This document shows, piece after piece, positions 49,001 through 58,088 of a stretch of 64,000 nucleotides of DNA (within the stretch, counting starts at the first letter, position 1; every line of letters starts with the position of its first letter). The DNA lies in NCBI RefSeq assembly GCF_029948125.1, contig NZ_JASAMB010000007.1:248001-312000 (forward strand). Reading direction: 5' to 3'. A program made the translations under genes and the position numbers. This DNA comes from Catellatospora sp. KI3 (lineage in GTDB: Bacteria; Actinomycetota; Actinomycetes; Mycobacteriales; Micromonosporaceae). The notes beneath the pieces are model-generated. The model worked only from the letters and a program-made list of their open reading frames with translations. It was not told where the DNA came from and ran no database searches.

Positions 49001-52000
49001 TCAGCCCAGGACGCGCAGCTCGTAGACGCGGGTCGCGCCGTCGGTGGTCTGGGTCGGGGTCTGCACGGTGAGGCGGACGTACCGGCCGGTCGCGGTCACC
49101 TGGTGCGCGGTGTTGGCGGCCGTGTTGTTGGTGATCGCCACGATCGGCGTCCAGGTGGTGCCGTCGGTCGACACGTCGATCGTGTAGGCCTTCGTGTTGT
49201 AGGTCGCGGGCTCGCCGCCCGCCTCGGCGTGCGCGATCTCGAACCGGCTGATGCTGCGGACCGAGCCGAGGTCGACCCGGATCCAGGCCCCGGCCACCCC
49301 GGAGCAGAACTTGTCGGAGTTGCCGCCGCTGACGGTGCCGTTGACGGCCTTCTCCGGACCCTCGTTGGCCGCGCAGGCGGTGGTGCTGGTGACGGGCTTG
49401 TTCAGGGCCAGGTTCACCGGGCCCGCCGTCGGGGCGTACACCTCGAGCTCGTAGATCCGGGTGGCGGTGTCGGTGGTCTGCGTCGGCGCGCTGACGTTGA
49501 GTTTCACGTAGCGGGCCGTCGCGGTGGCGATGGTGTGCGTGGTGACGCCGCTGTTGGCGCCGGTGACGGTCACCGGCGTGGACCAGTTGGCGCCGTCGGT
49601 GGACAGCTGGATGGTGAACGCCTTGGTGTCGAAGTCGGCCGACTCGCCGCCAGCGCCCGCGTGCCGGACCACGAAGCTGCCGATCTGCTGGTTGGACCCG
49701 AGGTCGACCTGCAGCCAGCTCGGGCCGGTCAGCGAGCAGAACTTGTCGGTGTTGCCGCCGCCCACGCTGCCGTTGACGGCCTTGTCCGGGCCCTCGGTGC
49801 TCGCGCACGCGGCGGAGCCGGTCGCGGGCCTGTTGAGGGCCAGGTTGGTGCCCAGGGCGGGCGGATTCGCGTGTACGGCCGAGGGCGGGGCGTCGTTCGC
49901 GCCGGTGCCCCAGGTGCCGGGGGTGCCGCTGACGGTGTAGTCCAGCGTGGCGCCCTTGGCGATGTCCGCCTGCGACAGCCACGTCCGGGTGAACCCGGCG
50001 CCGTTGCGGGCGGCCGCCGTGATGTACCGGTTGGCGTCGGTGACGCCGGGGGCGTTGACGGTCAGCGTGCCGCCCTGCTGCGTGCCGTACGAGCCGACGG
50101 TGACCTTGGCGTACGGGAACTGCGGGGTGGTGACGCCGTAGAAGTTGGCGCCGTTCATCAGCGGGTACAGGCCCAGCGAGGAGAAGACGTACCAGGCGGA
50201 CATGGTGCCCAGGTCGTCGTTGCCGGTGACGCCGTTAGGCGCGTTGGAGAACAGCGTGAACGCCGAGCGCACCACCGTCGCCGTCTTGTACGGCTGCCCC
50301 GTCCACAGGTACGTGTACGGCGCCAGCAGGTCCGGCTCGTTGTTCGGGTTGTAGGTCATGAAGCTGTAGTAGTCGTAGGCGCCGTTGACCCACTTGGTGC
50401 GGGCGGTGCCCGACGGGTCGGACAGCAGCCCGCTGTAGGCGAAGAACTGGTCCAGCCGCGCGTTGGCGGCCGTCTTCCCGCCCAGCAGCGCGACCAGGCC
50501 GTCCGGGTCCTGCGGCACCAGCCACTGGTACTGGTACGCCCCCGCCTCGTGGAACATGTGCGCCCCGTCGGTCGGGCTGTACGACCCCTGCCAGGTCCCG
50601 CCCGCGTTGCGCGGCCGGAAGAAGCCGATGGAGGAGTCGAACAGGTTGCGGTAGTTCAGGCCCCGGGCGGCGAACATGTCCGCGTCGGCGGTGTGGCCCA
50701 GCGCCCGCGCCATCAGCGACAGCGCGGCGTCGGAGGCGGCGTACTCCAGCGTCGCCGAGGCCGGGTACTGGCAGTCGTGGTCGAACGAGTGGGTGGGGCT
50801 GCACGAGGCGCTGGTCGGGATGTAGCCGATGGAGGTGTAGTAGTTGTTGCCGTTGCGGGCGTTGATGCCCAGCCCGGCGCCGGGCACGCCGGTCGCGTTC
50901 TTGCGCAGCGCGGTGTAGAACTGCTCCTCGTACCCGTTGAGCAGCCCGCGCGCCCACAGGTCGACCAGGAACGGGCCGACCGGGTCGCCGGTCATGGTGT
51001 TGGTCTCGGTGTTGTAGAGCGACCAGCGCGGCAGCCAGCCCAGCTCGCGGTCCACGGCCAGCAGCGAGAGCGCGTAGTCGCGGGCGACCTGCGGCTCCAG
51101 CAGCGCGACGAGCTGGTTCTGCGCGCGGTAGGTGTCCCACAGCGAGAACGTCTGGTAGGGCGTGTACCCGGCCGCGGTCCGCGTCACGTTGTCGAAGCCC
51201 CGGTAGGAGCCGTCGGTGTCGCCGGACAGGTTCGGGTGCAGCAGCGAGTGGTAGAGCGAGGTGTAGAAGGCGGTCTGGCGGTCGGCCGTACCCCCGTCGA
51301 CCTCGGCCTTGTGCAGCTTGGCGTTCCAGGTGTCGTGCGCGGCCTGCTTGACGGTGTCGAAGTTGAACCCGGCCGAGGCGGTCTCGGCGGCGAGGTTGTT
51401 GCGCGCGCCCGCGATCCCCGTGTACGACAGCCCGACCTTCAGCGTGACCGTCCGGTCGGTGCTGGTGTCGAACCGCACCCAGCCGCCGGTGGAGGCGCTG
51501 CCGGTGGAGGCGCGGCTGCCGCTGGTGAACGTGCCGCCCGACCAGGTCCCGAACGAGGCGAACGGGCGGCTGAACTTCGCCGAGAAGTAGACGGTGTGCG
51601 CGGGGGAGGTGTTGCAGAAGCCGCTCTCGGTCACCGAGCCCTCGACGGTGTCGCTGCCCACGATGGACACCGAGGAGCTGTTGGCCCCGCCGTTGCCGCC
51701 CTTGACCTCGGAGGTGTTGAACAGGACGTTGGCCTGGGTGCTGGCCGGGAAGGTGTACCGGTGCCAGCCGGTGCGCAGCGTGGCGGTCAGCTCGGCGGTG
51801 ACCCCGTTGGGCATGCCGACCCGGTAGAACCCGGCGGTGGCCTGCTCCTGGGCGTGGTTGAGGGTCTGGCCGTAGGTGTTGGGCTCGTTGGAGTTGACCG
51901 CGCCGACGGTCGGCATCACCGACACCTCGGTGGCCGAGCCGCAGCCGACGCCGGACAGGTGGGTGTGCGAGAAGCCGCGGATCTTGGTCTGGTCGTAGTT

Positions 52001-52234
52001 GTACCCGGTGCCCCAGCCGGTGTCCGGGCTGAGCTGCACCATGCCGAAGGGCAGGGCCGCACCGGGGAAGGTGTTGCCCTCCTTCTGGGTGCCGATCAGC
52101 GGGTTGACCAGCGGGGTCAGGTCGGCGGGCACGGCGGCGTGCGCGGGCGCGGCGGCGAGCCCGGCGGTCAGTAGTGCGGCGACCAGGGAGAGGGCCGAGG
52201 CCGCGGCGAGCGGCCTGGGTGAAAGGGGTGGCAT
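49001..52234 (-). CDS. secreted GH92 alpha-mannosidase with two C-terminal discoidin domains
   Basis: A 1077-residue exported calcium-dependent alpha-1,2-mannosidase of family GH92, which trims mannans or N-glycan-type mannose. A 33-residue signal is followed by the beta-sandwich/helical-barrel catalytic part with NPLIGTQKEGNTFPGAALPF, HTHLSGVGCG and, near residue 670, GNDDLGTMSAWYVFSSLG, which holds the family's acidic pair. Two F5/8 domains with matching Cys (ACASTEGPDKAVNG and ACAANEGPEKAVNG) end the protein. The ATG follows AAAGGAG. An operator-like GACAACGTTGTC lies 21 bp upstream. Confidence 0.93.
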   Translation of the reverse strand: MPPLSPRPLAAASALSLVAALLTAGLAAAPAHAAVPADLTPLVNPLIGTQKEGNTFPGAALPFGMVQLSPDTGWGTGYNYDQTKIRGFSHTHLSGVGCGSATEVSVMPTVGAVNSNEPNTYGQTLNHAQEQATAGFYRVGMPNGVTAELTATLRTGWHRYTFPASTQANVLFNTSEVKGGNGGANSSSVSIVGSDTVEGSVTESGFCNTSPAHTVYFSAKFSRPFASFGTWSGGTFTSGSRASTGSASTGGWVRFDTSTDRTVTLKVGLSYTGIAGARNNLAAETASAGFNFDTVKQAAHDTWNAKLHKAEVDGGTADRQTAFYTSLYHSLLHPNLSGDTDGSYRGFDNVTRTAAGYTPYQTFSLWDTYRAQNQLVALLEPQVARDYALSLLAVDRELGWLPRWSLYNTETNTMTGDPVGPFLVDLWARGLLNGYEEQFYTALRKNATGVPGAGLGINARNGNNYYTSIGYIPTSASCSPTHSFDHDCQYPASATLEYAASDAALSLMARALGHTADADMFAARGLNYRNLFDSSIGFFRPRNAGGTWQGSYSPTDGAHMFHEAGAYQYQWLVPQDPDGLVALLGGKTAANARLDQFFAYSGLLSDPSGTARTKWVNGAYDYYSFMTYNPNNEPDLLAPYTYLWTGQPYKTATVVRSAFTLFSNAPNGVTGNDDLGTMSAWYVFSSLGLYPLMNGANFYGVTTPQFPYAKVTVGSYGTQQGGTLTVNAPGVTDANRYITAAARNGAGFTRTWLSQADIAKGATLDYTVSGTPGTWGTGANDAPPSAVHANPPALGTNLALNRPATGSAACASTEGPDKAVNGSVGGGNTDKFCSLTGPSWLQVDLGSNQQIGSFVVRHAGAGGESADFDTKAFTIQLSTDGANWSTPVTVTGANSGVTTHTIATATARYVKLNVSAPTQTTDTATRIYELEVYAPTAGPVNLALNKPVTSTTACAANEGPEKAVNGTVSGGNSDKFCSGVAGAWIRVDLGSVRSISRFEIAHAEAGGEPATYNTKAYTIDVSTDGTTWTPIVAITNNTAANTAHQVTATGRYVRLTVQTPTQTTDGATRVYELRVLG

Positions 52235-52254
52235 GACATGCTCCTTTGCCGGCG

Positions 52255-52266
52255 GACAACGTTGTC
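52255..52266. promoter_or_regulatory. LacI-type operator of the GH92 gene
   Basis: GACAACGTTGTC is a perfect 12-bp palindrome 21 bp before the GH92 start. Degenerate copies precede the SGNH-esterase gene, so the two genes may share one repressor. The rest of the 337-bp gap to the cellulase gene holds the CebR-like site at 52432 and no ORF I can support. Confidence 0.7.
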
Positions 52267-52431
52267 ATGTTTCGGCAAAGTTTCACGGCCTTCGATGAGC
52301 GTGTCAAGGTCCGGGTCAGCCGGGCATTGCGCCGCAGGACTTCTGAAAGTTCCATGCCGGACACCGCGCTGCCGGGCCGTCATGGATCGAGATATTGCGA
52401 ACGCGTTACCGGCGCCTTAAGCTCCGTCCCG

Positions 52432-52445
52432 TGGGAGCGCTCCCG
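52432..52445. promoter_or_regulatory. CebR-like operator of the cellulase gene
   Basis: TGGGAGCGCTCCCG differs at only the last base from TGGGAGCGCTCCCA, the CebR site known from Streptomyces cellulase and cello-oligosaccharide genes. It lies 127 bp upstream of the GH5 cellulase start. Confidence 0.78.
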
Positions 52446-52571
52446 GCCCAAGTGGTGGCGCTCCATGTCGTCCCGCCTGCGCGCAACTGCCCGTACGCCA
52501 GGCGCGGACGCGGCCTGATCCATCCGGAATGTCCACTCCCGATCACCGGACAGAACAGAAAGGCCAGTCCC

Positions 52572-54038
52572 ATGCAGTTCCTCCCGCGCGCCTCCCGGCG
52601 CAGCGTGGTCGCGGCCGGTGCCGTCGCCGCGCTCGCCGCCGGCGTGACCGCCGCCCTGCCGGCGGTCAACGCGATGGCGGCCACCGGCTGCCAGGTCACC
52701 TACACCGCCAACAGCTGGGCCGGTGGCTTCACCGGCAACGTCGCCATCAAGAACCTCGGCGACGCGGTCAGCTCCTGGACGCTCAAGTGGACCTTCCCCG
52801 ACAGCGGCCAGAAGGTCGTGCAGGGCTGGTCGGCGACGTACAGCCAGAGCGGTGCCAACGTCACCGCGGTCAGCATGGACTACAACGGCGCGCTGGCCAC
52901 CGGCGCCTCGACCACGATCGGCTTCAACGGCAGCTGGACCACCGCCAACCCGATCCCGACCTCGTTCACGCTGAACGGCACGGTCTGCACCGGCACGGTC
53001 ACCAACTCGCCGTCGCCCAGCCGCTCGACGAACCCGTCGCCCTCGGCCTCGCCGTCGAAGTCGCCGTCCCCGTCGCCCTCGCCGAGCCAGCCGACCGGGA
53101 CCACCCCGGTCGCGATCAACGGCCAGCTGCACGTCTGCGGCGTGAACCTGTGCAACCAGTACAACAAGCCGATCCAGCTGCGCGGCATGAGCACGCACGG
53201 CCTGCAGTGGTTCGCCAACTGCTACAACGACGCCTCGTTGGACGCGCTGGCCAACGACTGGAACGCCGACCTGCTGCGCATCGCGATGTACGTGCAGGAG
53301 CAGGGCTACGAGACCAACCCGACCGCGTTCACCAACCAGGTGAACACGCTGGTCGACAAGGCCCAGGCCCGCGGCATGTACGCCCTGATCGACTTCCACA
53401 CGCTGACCCCGGGCGACCCGAACTACAACCTCGACCGGGCGAAGACGTTCTTCGCGGCGGTCTCGGCCCGCAACGCCGCGAAGAACAACGTGATCTACGA
53501 GATCGCCAACGAGCCCAACGGCGTGAGCTGGGCGGGCATCAAGAGCTACGCCGAGCAGGTCATCCCGGTGATCCGCGCCAACGACCCGGACGCGGTGGTC
53601 ATCGTCGGCACCCGCGGCTGGTCCTCGCTGGGCGTCTCGGAGGGCGGCAACGCCTCCGAGGTCATCAACAACAAGGTCAACGCGCAGAACGTGATGTACA
53701 CGTTCCACTTCTACGCGGCCTCGCACAAGGACAACTACCGCGCCGAGCTGGAGCGGGCGGCGGCCTCGCTGCCGATGTTCGTCACCGAGTTCGGCACCGT
53801 CACCTACACCGGCGGCGGCGCGTTCGACCAGTCCAGCAGCACCGCCTGGCTGGACATGCTGGACCGGCTGAAGATCAGCTACGCGAACTGGACCTACTCC
53901 GACGCCAGTGAGAGCAGCGCGGCGTTCAAGCCCGGCACCTGCGCTGGCGGCCAGTACGCGGGCACCTCGGTGCTGCAGGACTCGGGTCTGTTCATGCGCT
54001 CGCGCATCCGCACCGCGGACAACTTCCCGACCAGCTGA
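52572..54038 (+). CDS. secreted GH5 cellulase (endoglucanase) with N-terminal CBM2
   Basis: A 488-residue endoglucanase that cuts internal beta-1,4 bonds of cellulose. A signal peptide (1-37) leads to a CBM2 cellulose-binding module (GCQVTYTANSWAGGF to TVCTGTV) with its end-to-end Cys pair, a Pro/Ser linker of about 30 residues, then a GH5 barrel. The acid/base Glu lies in YEIANEPNG near residue 313 and the nucleophile in FVTEFGT near 405. The ATG at 52572 follows GAAAGG. A CebR-type operator upstream indicates induction by cellobiose or longer products. Confidence 0.95.
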   Translation: MQFLPRASRRSVVAAGAVAALAAGVTAALPAVNAMAATGCQVTYTANSWAGGFTGNVAIKNLGDAVSSWTLKWTFPDSGQKVVQGWSATYSQSGANVTAVSMDYNGALATGASTTIGFNGSWTTANPIPTSFTLNGTVCTGTVTNSPSPSRSTNPSPSASPSKSPSPSPSPSQPTGTTPVAINGQLHVCGVNLCNQYNKPIQLRGMSTHGLQWFANCYNDASLDALANDWNADLLRIAMYVQEQGYETNPTAFTNQVNTLVDKAQARGMYALIDFHTLTPGDPNYNLDRAKTFFAAVSARNAAKNNVIYEIANEPNGVSWAGIKSYAEQVIPVIRANDPDAVVIVGTRGWSSLGVSEGGNASEVINNKVNAQNVMYTFHFYAASHKDNYRAELERAAASLPMFVTEFGTVTYTGGGAFDQSSSTAWLDMLDRLKISYANWTYSDASESSAAFKPGTCAGGQYAGTSVLQDSGLFMRSRIRTADNFPTS

Positions 54039-54051
54039 TCCGCTCTGGACC

Positions 54052-54086
54052 GAACGGGGCCACCGCCCGCCGCGGGGGCCCCGTTC
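54052..54086. terminator. 10-bp stem-loop after the cellulase gene
   Basis: GAACGGGGCC pairs perfectly with GGCCCCGTTC around a 15-nt GC-rich loop, 13 nt after the stop. Confidence 0.7.
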
Positions 54087-54173
54087 CGCATTCCAGGAGT
54101 GGCGCGAGGAACAAAACCGTGCCGCCCCTCGTTGCGACTCCGGAAGTGTTTTCTCCGATCGTGAGGAGCGGGT

Positions 54174-54512
54174 ATGGGCGAGCGGATGCTGCGGGGAAGC
54201 CGACTGGGTGCCGTCAGCTACGAGTCGGACCGCAACACCGAGCTCGCGCCGCGTCAGACGCGTGAATTCCTGTGCGCCAACGGGCACCGGTTCGAGGTCC
54301 CGTTCGCGATGGACGCCGAGGTGCCGCCGCTGTGGGAGTGCAAGTTCGACGGCAGCGTGGCGCGGCTGATGGACGGCAGCGAGCCGGAGCAGAAGAAGGC
54401 CAAGCCGCCGCGTACGCACTGGGACATGCTGCTGGAGCGGCGCTCGATCGAGGAGCTGGAAGAGATCCTCAACGAGCGGCTGGCCGTCGTGAGCGCACGC
54501 CGCGGCCGTTGA
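54174..54512 (+). CDS. rbpA: RNA polymerase-binding protein RbpA
   Basis: This actinobacterial transcription factor binds RNA polymerase and the principal sigma factor and stabilises the open complex. The 112-residue length matches the family. The order is an N-terminal tail (MLRGSRLGAVSYESDR), the zinc/beta core domain with Cys residues in FLCANGH and WECKFDG, a basic linker (KKAKPPRTHWDMLLERRS) and the sigma-interacting C-terminal helix ELEEILNERL. GAGGAG precedes the ATG. It is monocistronic, ending at a terminator. Confidence 0.96.
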   Translation: MGERMLRGSRLGAVSYESDRNTELAPRQTREFLCANGHRFEVPFAMDAEVPPLWECKFDGSVARLMDGSEPEQKKAKPPRTHWDMLLERRSIEELEEILNERLAVVSARRGR

Positions 54513-54523
54513 TATAGCCAGGT

Positions 54524-54559
54524 CAAGGGCGCCTTCCCGGGTACGGGGAGGCGCCCTTG
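54524..54559. terminator. 11-bp stem-loop terminator after rbpA
   Basis: CAAGGGCGCCT pairs perfectly with AGGCGCCCTTG, starting 12 nt after the rbpA stop. It also insulates the following PadR promoter. Confidence 0.78.
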
Positions 54560-54582
54560 CCGTTTCCCGGAGCAACTAGCCG

Positions 54583-54613
54583 CCGGGTGTATACACTCAA
54601 GGTATACACCCGG
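54583..54613. promoter_or_regulatory. PadR operator
   Basis: CCGGGTGTATAC and GTATACACCCGG are perfect 12-bp arms separated by 7 bp. The dyad ends 3 bp before a TATGCT -10 hexamer and 15 bp before the PadR start, so autorepression is likely. Confidence 0.8.
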
Positions 54614-54628
54614 TGTATGCTCCCGGGT

Positions 54629-55153
54629 ATGAGTGTCCCCCTGACCCTTCTCGGACTGCTCGAGCGCGAGCCGCGGCACGGCTACGACCTCAAGCGCGAC
54701 TACGACGCCTACTTCGGGCGCGGCAAACCGCTGCCCTACGGACAGGTCTACTCGACGCTCAGCCGGCTGGCCCGCGACGGCAAGGTCGTCATCAGCGAGG
54801 TCGGCCCCGGCGAGGGCCCCGACCGCAAGCGCTACGTCATCACCGACCTCGGTGCGACCGAGGTGGAGACCTGGCTGACCGAGCCGGTCGAGCCCGAACC
54901 GCACCTGCAGACCGTGCTGTTCGCCAAGGTCGTGCTGGCGATCATGCTGGAGCGTCCGGCCGAGGAGTACCTGGACACCCAGCGCGCCGCGCACATCCAG
55001 CGGATGCGCGAACTCACCGAGGTCAAGCGCACCGGCAACCTGGTCGACGCGCTGCTGGCCGACCACGGCCTGTTCCACCTGGAGGCCGACCTGCGCTGGA
55101 TCGACACCACTAAGGCCCGGCTCGACATGCTGGCCAAGCAGGTGCGGCCGTGA
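54629..55153 (+). CDS. PadR-family transcriptional regulator controlling an ABC exporter
   Basis: A 174-residue PadR protein: winged helix LTLLGLLEREPRHGYDLKRD, then PLPYGQVYSTLSRLARDG and wing GPDRKRYVITDLG, followed by the helical C-terminal dimer domain of the Vir/AphA type. The ATG at 54629 has TATGCT 7 nt upstream, so the mRNA is leaderless. Its stop overlaps the GTG of the ABC ATPase gene. It probably represses this three-gene exporter operon through the adjacent 12-bp dyad and releases on binding a drug or lipid. Confidence 0.92.
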   Translation: MSVPLTLLGLLEREPRHGYDLKRDYDAYFGRGKPLPYGQVYSTLSRLARDGKVVISEVGPGEGPDRKRYVITDLGATEVETWLTEPVEPEPHLQTVLFAKVVLAIMLERPAEEYLDTQRAAHIQRMRELTEVKRTGNLVDALLADHGLFHLEADLRWIDTTKARLDMLAKQVRP

Positions 55154-55836
55154 CCGCCCGGCGCCTGATCGAGGCGCGCGGCCTGGAGCTGTCGTTCGGC
55201 CAGACCCCGGCCCTGCGCGGGGCCGACTTCTGGGCCGCGCCCGGTGAGATCGTCGCGGTCACCGGCCCCAGCGGCTCCGGCAAGACGACCATGCTGCACT
55301 GCCTGGCCGGCATCCTGGTCCCGGGCAGTGGCGAGGTGTCGTTCGACGGCGCCCGGATCGACACCCTGGACGAGGAGAAGCGCAGCACGCTGCGGCGGGA
55401 GCGGTTCGGCTTCGTGTTCCAGTTCGGGCAGCTCGTGCCGGAGCTGACCGCCGAGGAGAACGTCGCGCTGCCGCTGCTGCTCGGCGGCGTACGCCGCAAG
55501 GTGGCGCTGGAGCGGGCGCGCCCGTGGTTCGCCCGGCTGGGCCTGGACGGGCTGGAGGGGCGCCGCTCCGGTGAGCTGTCCGGCGGCCAGGCCCAGCGGG
55601 TCGCGCTGGCGCGCGGCATGGTGACCCGGCCGCAGGTGCTGTTCGCCGACGAGCCGACCGGGTCGCTGGACTCGCTCACCGGCGAGCAGGTGCTCGACCT
55701 GCTGGTCGAGGCCGCCCGGGAGCAGGGCACCACGGTCATCCTGGTGACCCACGAGCCGCGGGTGGCGGCGTACGCCGACCGCGAGGTGATCGTCCGCGAC
55801 GGGCGCGCCACCGAGCTGGAGCGGGTCACCGCATGA
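55150..55836 (+). CDS. ABC transporter ATP-binding protein, MacB/LolD-type
   Basis: A 228-residue ATPase for the FtsX-like permease encoded next. Walker A is GPSGSGKTT near residue 40, the signature is LSGGQAQRVALARG and Walker B is VLFADEPTGSLDS, all standard. FVFQFGQLVPELTAEENV is the Q-loop segment typical of MacB/LolD proteins. Start GTG and stop TGA both overlap neighbours by 4 nt, so the operon is tightly coupled. The role is probably antibiotic or peptide export or resistance. Confidence 0.94.
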   Translation: MTARRLIEARGLELSFGQTPALRGADFWAAPGEIVAVTGPSGSGKTTMLHCLAGILVPGSGEVSFDGARIDTLDEEKRSTLRRERFGFVFQFGQLVPELTAEENVALPLLLGGVRRKVALERARPWFARLGLDGLEGRRSGELSGGQAQRVALARGMVTRPQVLFADEPTGSLDSLTGEQVLDLLVEAAREQGTTVILVTHEPRVAAYADREVIVRDGRATELERVTA

Positions 55837-58022
55837 TCCGCTTCGCAGTGCGCCTGGCCGTCACCGGCGGCCGGGAGGCCGTCGCGCGCCTGGCCGTCAT
55901 CGCCGCCGCCGTCGCTTTGGGCACCGGCCTGCTGCTGGCCACCCTGGCCAGCCTGCACGCCGTCGACAAGCAGACCGCCCGGTACGGCTGGATGACCACC
56001 GGCACCACCGAAGCGGCCCCGGCCCCCGGTGCCGACCCGCTGTACTGGGTGCTGCGCGAGGACTTCCACCAGGGCAAGCTGATCGGACGGCTCGACGTCG
56101 CCGCCACCGGCCCGGCCGCCCCCGTGCCGCCCGGCCTGCCCCGCCTGCCCGGCCCCGGCGAGTACTACGCCTCGCCGAAACTGGCCGAGCTGCTCGCCGC
56201 GACCCCCGCCGACCAGCTCGGCGACCGCTACCCGGGCCGGCTGGTCGGCACCATCGACCGGGGCATGGTGCCCGACCCGGACACCATGCTCGTCGTCATC
56301 GGACACGCGCCCGAGGAGCTGGCCGCGGCCGGCGCGAAGCAGGTGACCAGCATCGGCGCGGAGCCGCCCGGCGCCCGGTCGGCAGGGCTCGACCTGGTGC
56401 TGTCCACGGTCGCGGGCGGCCTGCTGTTCCCCGTGCTCATCTTCATCGGCACCGCCACCAGGCTCAACGCCGCCCGGCGCGAGCAGCGCTTCGCCGCGAT
56501 GCGGCTGGTCGGCGCCACCCCGCGCCAGGTCTCGGTGATCGCGGCGGTCGAGTCGACCGTGGCCGCGTTCATCGGCACCGCGATCGGCTTCGCGCTGTAC
56601 GCCCTGGGCCACGACACGCTGGCGAGCATCCCCTTCACCGGCTCGGCCTTCTACCCCGACGAGGTGACGGTCACCTGGCTCGACGCGCTGCTGGTCGCCG
56701 TCGGGGTGCCGCTGGCGGCCGCGGTCGCGGCCCGGCTCGCGCTGCGCCGGGTGCGGATCTCGCCGCTCGGGGTGACCCGGCGGGTCACGCCGCGCCCGCC
56801 GCGGGCGTACCGGCTGATCCCGCTCGCGCTGGGCCTGGCCGAGCTGACGTACTTCATCGGCCGCCGTCCGCCGACCTCCCAGGGGCAGGTCGCCGCGTTC
56901 CTGCCCGGCCTGCTCATCGTCATGGTGGGGCTGGTCGTGGCGGGGCCGTACCTCACCATGGTCGGGGCGCGGCTGCTGGCCCGGCGGGCCAACCGACCCG
57001 CCACCCTCGTCGCCGCGCGGCGGCTGGCCGACAACCCGCAGGCCGCGTTCCGCGCGGTCAGCGGCCTGATGCTGGCCCTGTTCGTGACCAGCACCGCCGT
57101 CGGCATCATCACCACGATCGTCGCCGAGCGCGGCACGAGCCACGGCAGCGCCGCCAGCGTGGGCAGCCTGCACGTCTACTTCGAGGGGGAGCCGCCGACC
57201 GCGGTGCCCGAGCCCGTCTCGGCCGGGCTGCGCGACGTCCCCGGCGTCGGCCGGGTGATCGGCGTGCGCCACAACCCGGTGGAGCGGCCGGGCGCGGGCC
57301 CCGACGACTTCGGCTCGCTGCCGGGGGTGGTCTCCTGCGCCGAACTCGATCCGGTCTTCGGCCGCTGCGCGCCCGGCGCGGCGGTGGCCGAGGTCTGGAG
57401 CGACCTCATCGGATACCCCGAGAACCGGGGTCCGGACACGGTCTGGGCCGCCTCCACCGTCACCCCGGAGCAGTACGCGCAGCTGCCGCTGATGTCGCTG
57501 GTCGTGCGCACCGACGACTCGGCCCCAGCGGTCGAGCGGGCCCGCACCGTGCTGGAACTCGGCCTGCCGCAGTACCAGGTGCCGCCGATGGTGGCCGGCG
57601 ACTTCGAGGCCGACTTCAACAACACCCTCACCGGCTGGAAGCAGCTCGCCAACGTCATCATCCTGGCCAGCCTGCCCATCGCCGGATGCAGCCTCGCGGT
57701 CGGCATCGTCGGCGGCCTGTCCGAGCGCAAGCGCCCGTTCAGCCTGCTGCGCCTGTCCGGAGTGCCGCTGCGTACGCTGCGGCTGGTGGTCGCCCTGGAG
57801 AGCGCGGTGCCGCTGCTGGTCGTGGCCGTGGTCGCGATCGGGGCCGGACTGCTGTCCGCGCAGCTGTTCCTCACCGCGCAGATGGACTACGACCTGCGCC
57901 CGCCCAGCGTCGGCTACTACCTGACCGTGCTGGCCGGGCTGGCCGGATCGCTGGCGATCATCGGGTCCACGCTGCCGCTGCTGCGCCGGATCACCGGCCC
58001 GGAGACGGCCCGCAACGAGTGA
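55833..58022 (+). CDS. FtsX-like ABC permease
   Basis: A 729-residue membrane protein with two FtsX/MacB-type modules. Hydrophobic segments lie near residues 15-35, 190-320, 340-420 and 600-720, and two extracellular regions separate them. The conserved FtsX stretch AARREQRFAAMRLVGATPRQV follows the first cluster, and LSERKRPFSLLRLSGVPLRTL is its second copy. Together with the ATPase it forms a mechanotransmission-type exporter, which acts on outer or extracellular substrates such as antimicrobial peptides. PadR control suggests a stress response. Confidence 0.92.
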   Translation: MIRFAVRLAVTGGREAVARLAVIAAAVALGTGLLLATLASLHAVDKQTARYGWMTTGTTEAAPAPGADPLYWVLREDFHQGKLIGRLDVAATGPAAPVPPGLPRLPGPGEYYASPKLAELLAATPADQLGDRYPGRLVGTIDRGMVPDPDTMLVVIGHAPEELAAAGAKQVTSIGAEPPGARSAGLDLVLSTVAGGLLFPVLIFIGTATRLNAARREQRFAAMRLVGATPRQVSVIAAVESTVAAFIGTAIGFALYALGHDTLASIPFTGSAFYPDEVTVTWLDALLVAVGVPLAAAVAARLALRRVRISPLGVTRRVTPRPPRAYRLIPLALGLAELTYFIGRRPPTSQGQVAAFLPGLLIVMVGLVVAGPYLTMVGARLLARRANRPATLVAARRLADNPQAAFRAVSGLMLALFVTSTAVGIITTIVAERGTSHGSAASVGSLHVYFEGEPPTAVPEPVSAGLRDVPGVGRVIGVRHNPVERPGAGPDDFGSLPGVVSCAELDPVFGRCAPGAAVAEVWSDLIGYPENRGPDTVWAASTVTPEQYAQLPLMSLVVRTDDSAPAVERARTVLELGLPQYQVPPMVAGDFEADFNNTLTGWKQLANVIILASLPIAGCSLAVGIVGGLSERKRPFSLLRLSGVPLRTLRLVVALESAVPLLVVAVVAIGAGLLSAQLFLTAQMDYDLRPPSVGYYLTVLAGLAGSLAIIGSTLPLLRRITGPETARNE

Positions 58023-58026
58023 CCGG

Positions 58027-58064
58027 CCGTCCGGGGGCCCTCCGCTCGGAGGGTTCCCGGACGG
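58027..58064. terminator. stem-loop terminator with internal mismatch
   Basis: CCGTCCGGG and CCCGGACGG form the outer stem, and CCCTCC/GGAGGG the inner stem, separated by a GG/TT mismatch. It closes the PadR-ABC operon. Confidence 0.75.
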
Positions 58065-58088
58065 AGCGCGCTCAATACACTGCTACGG

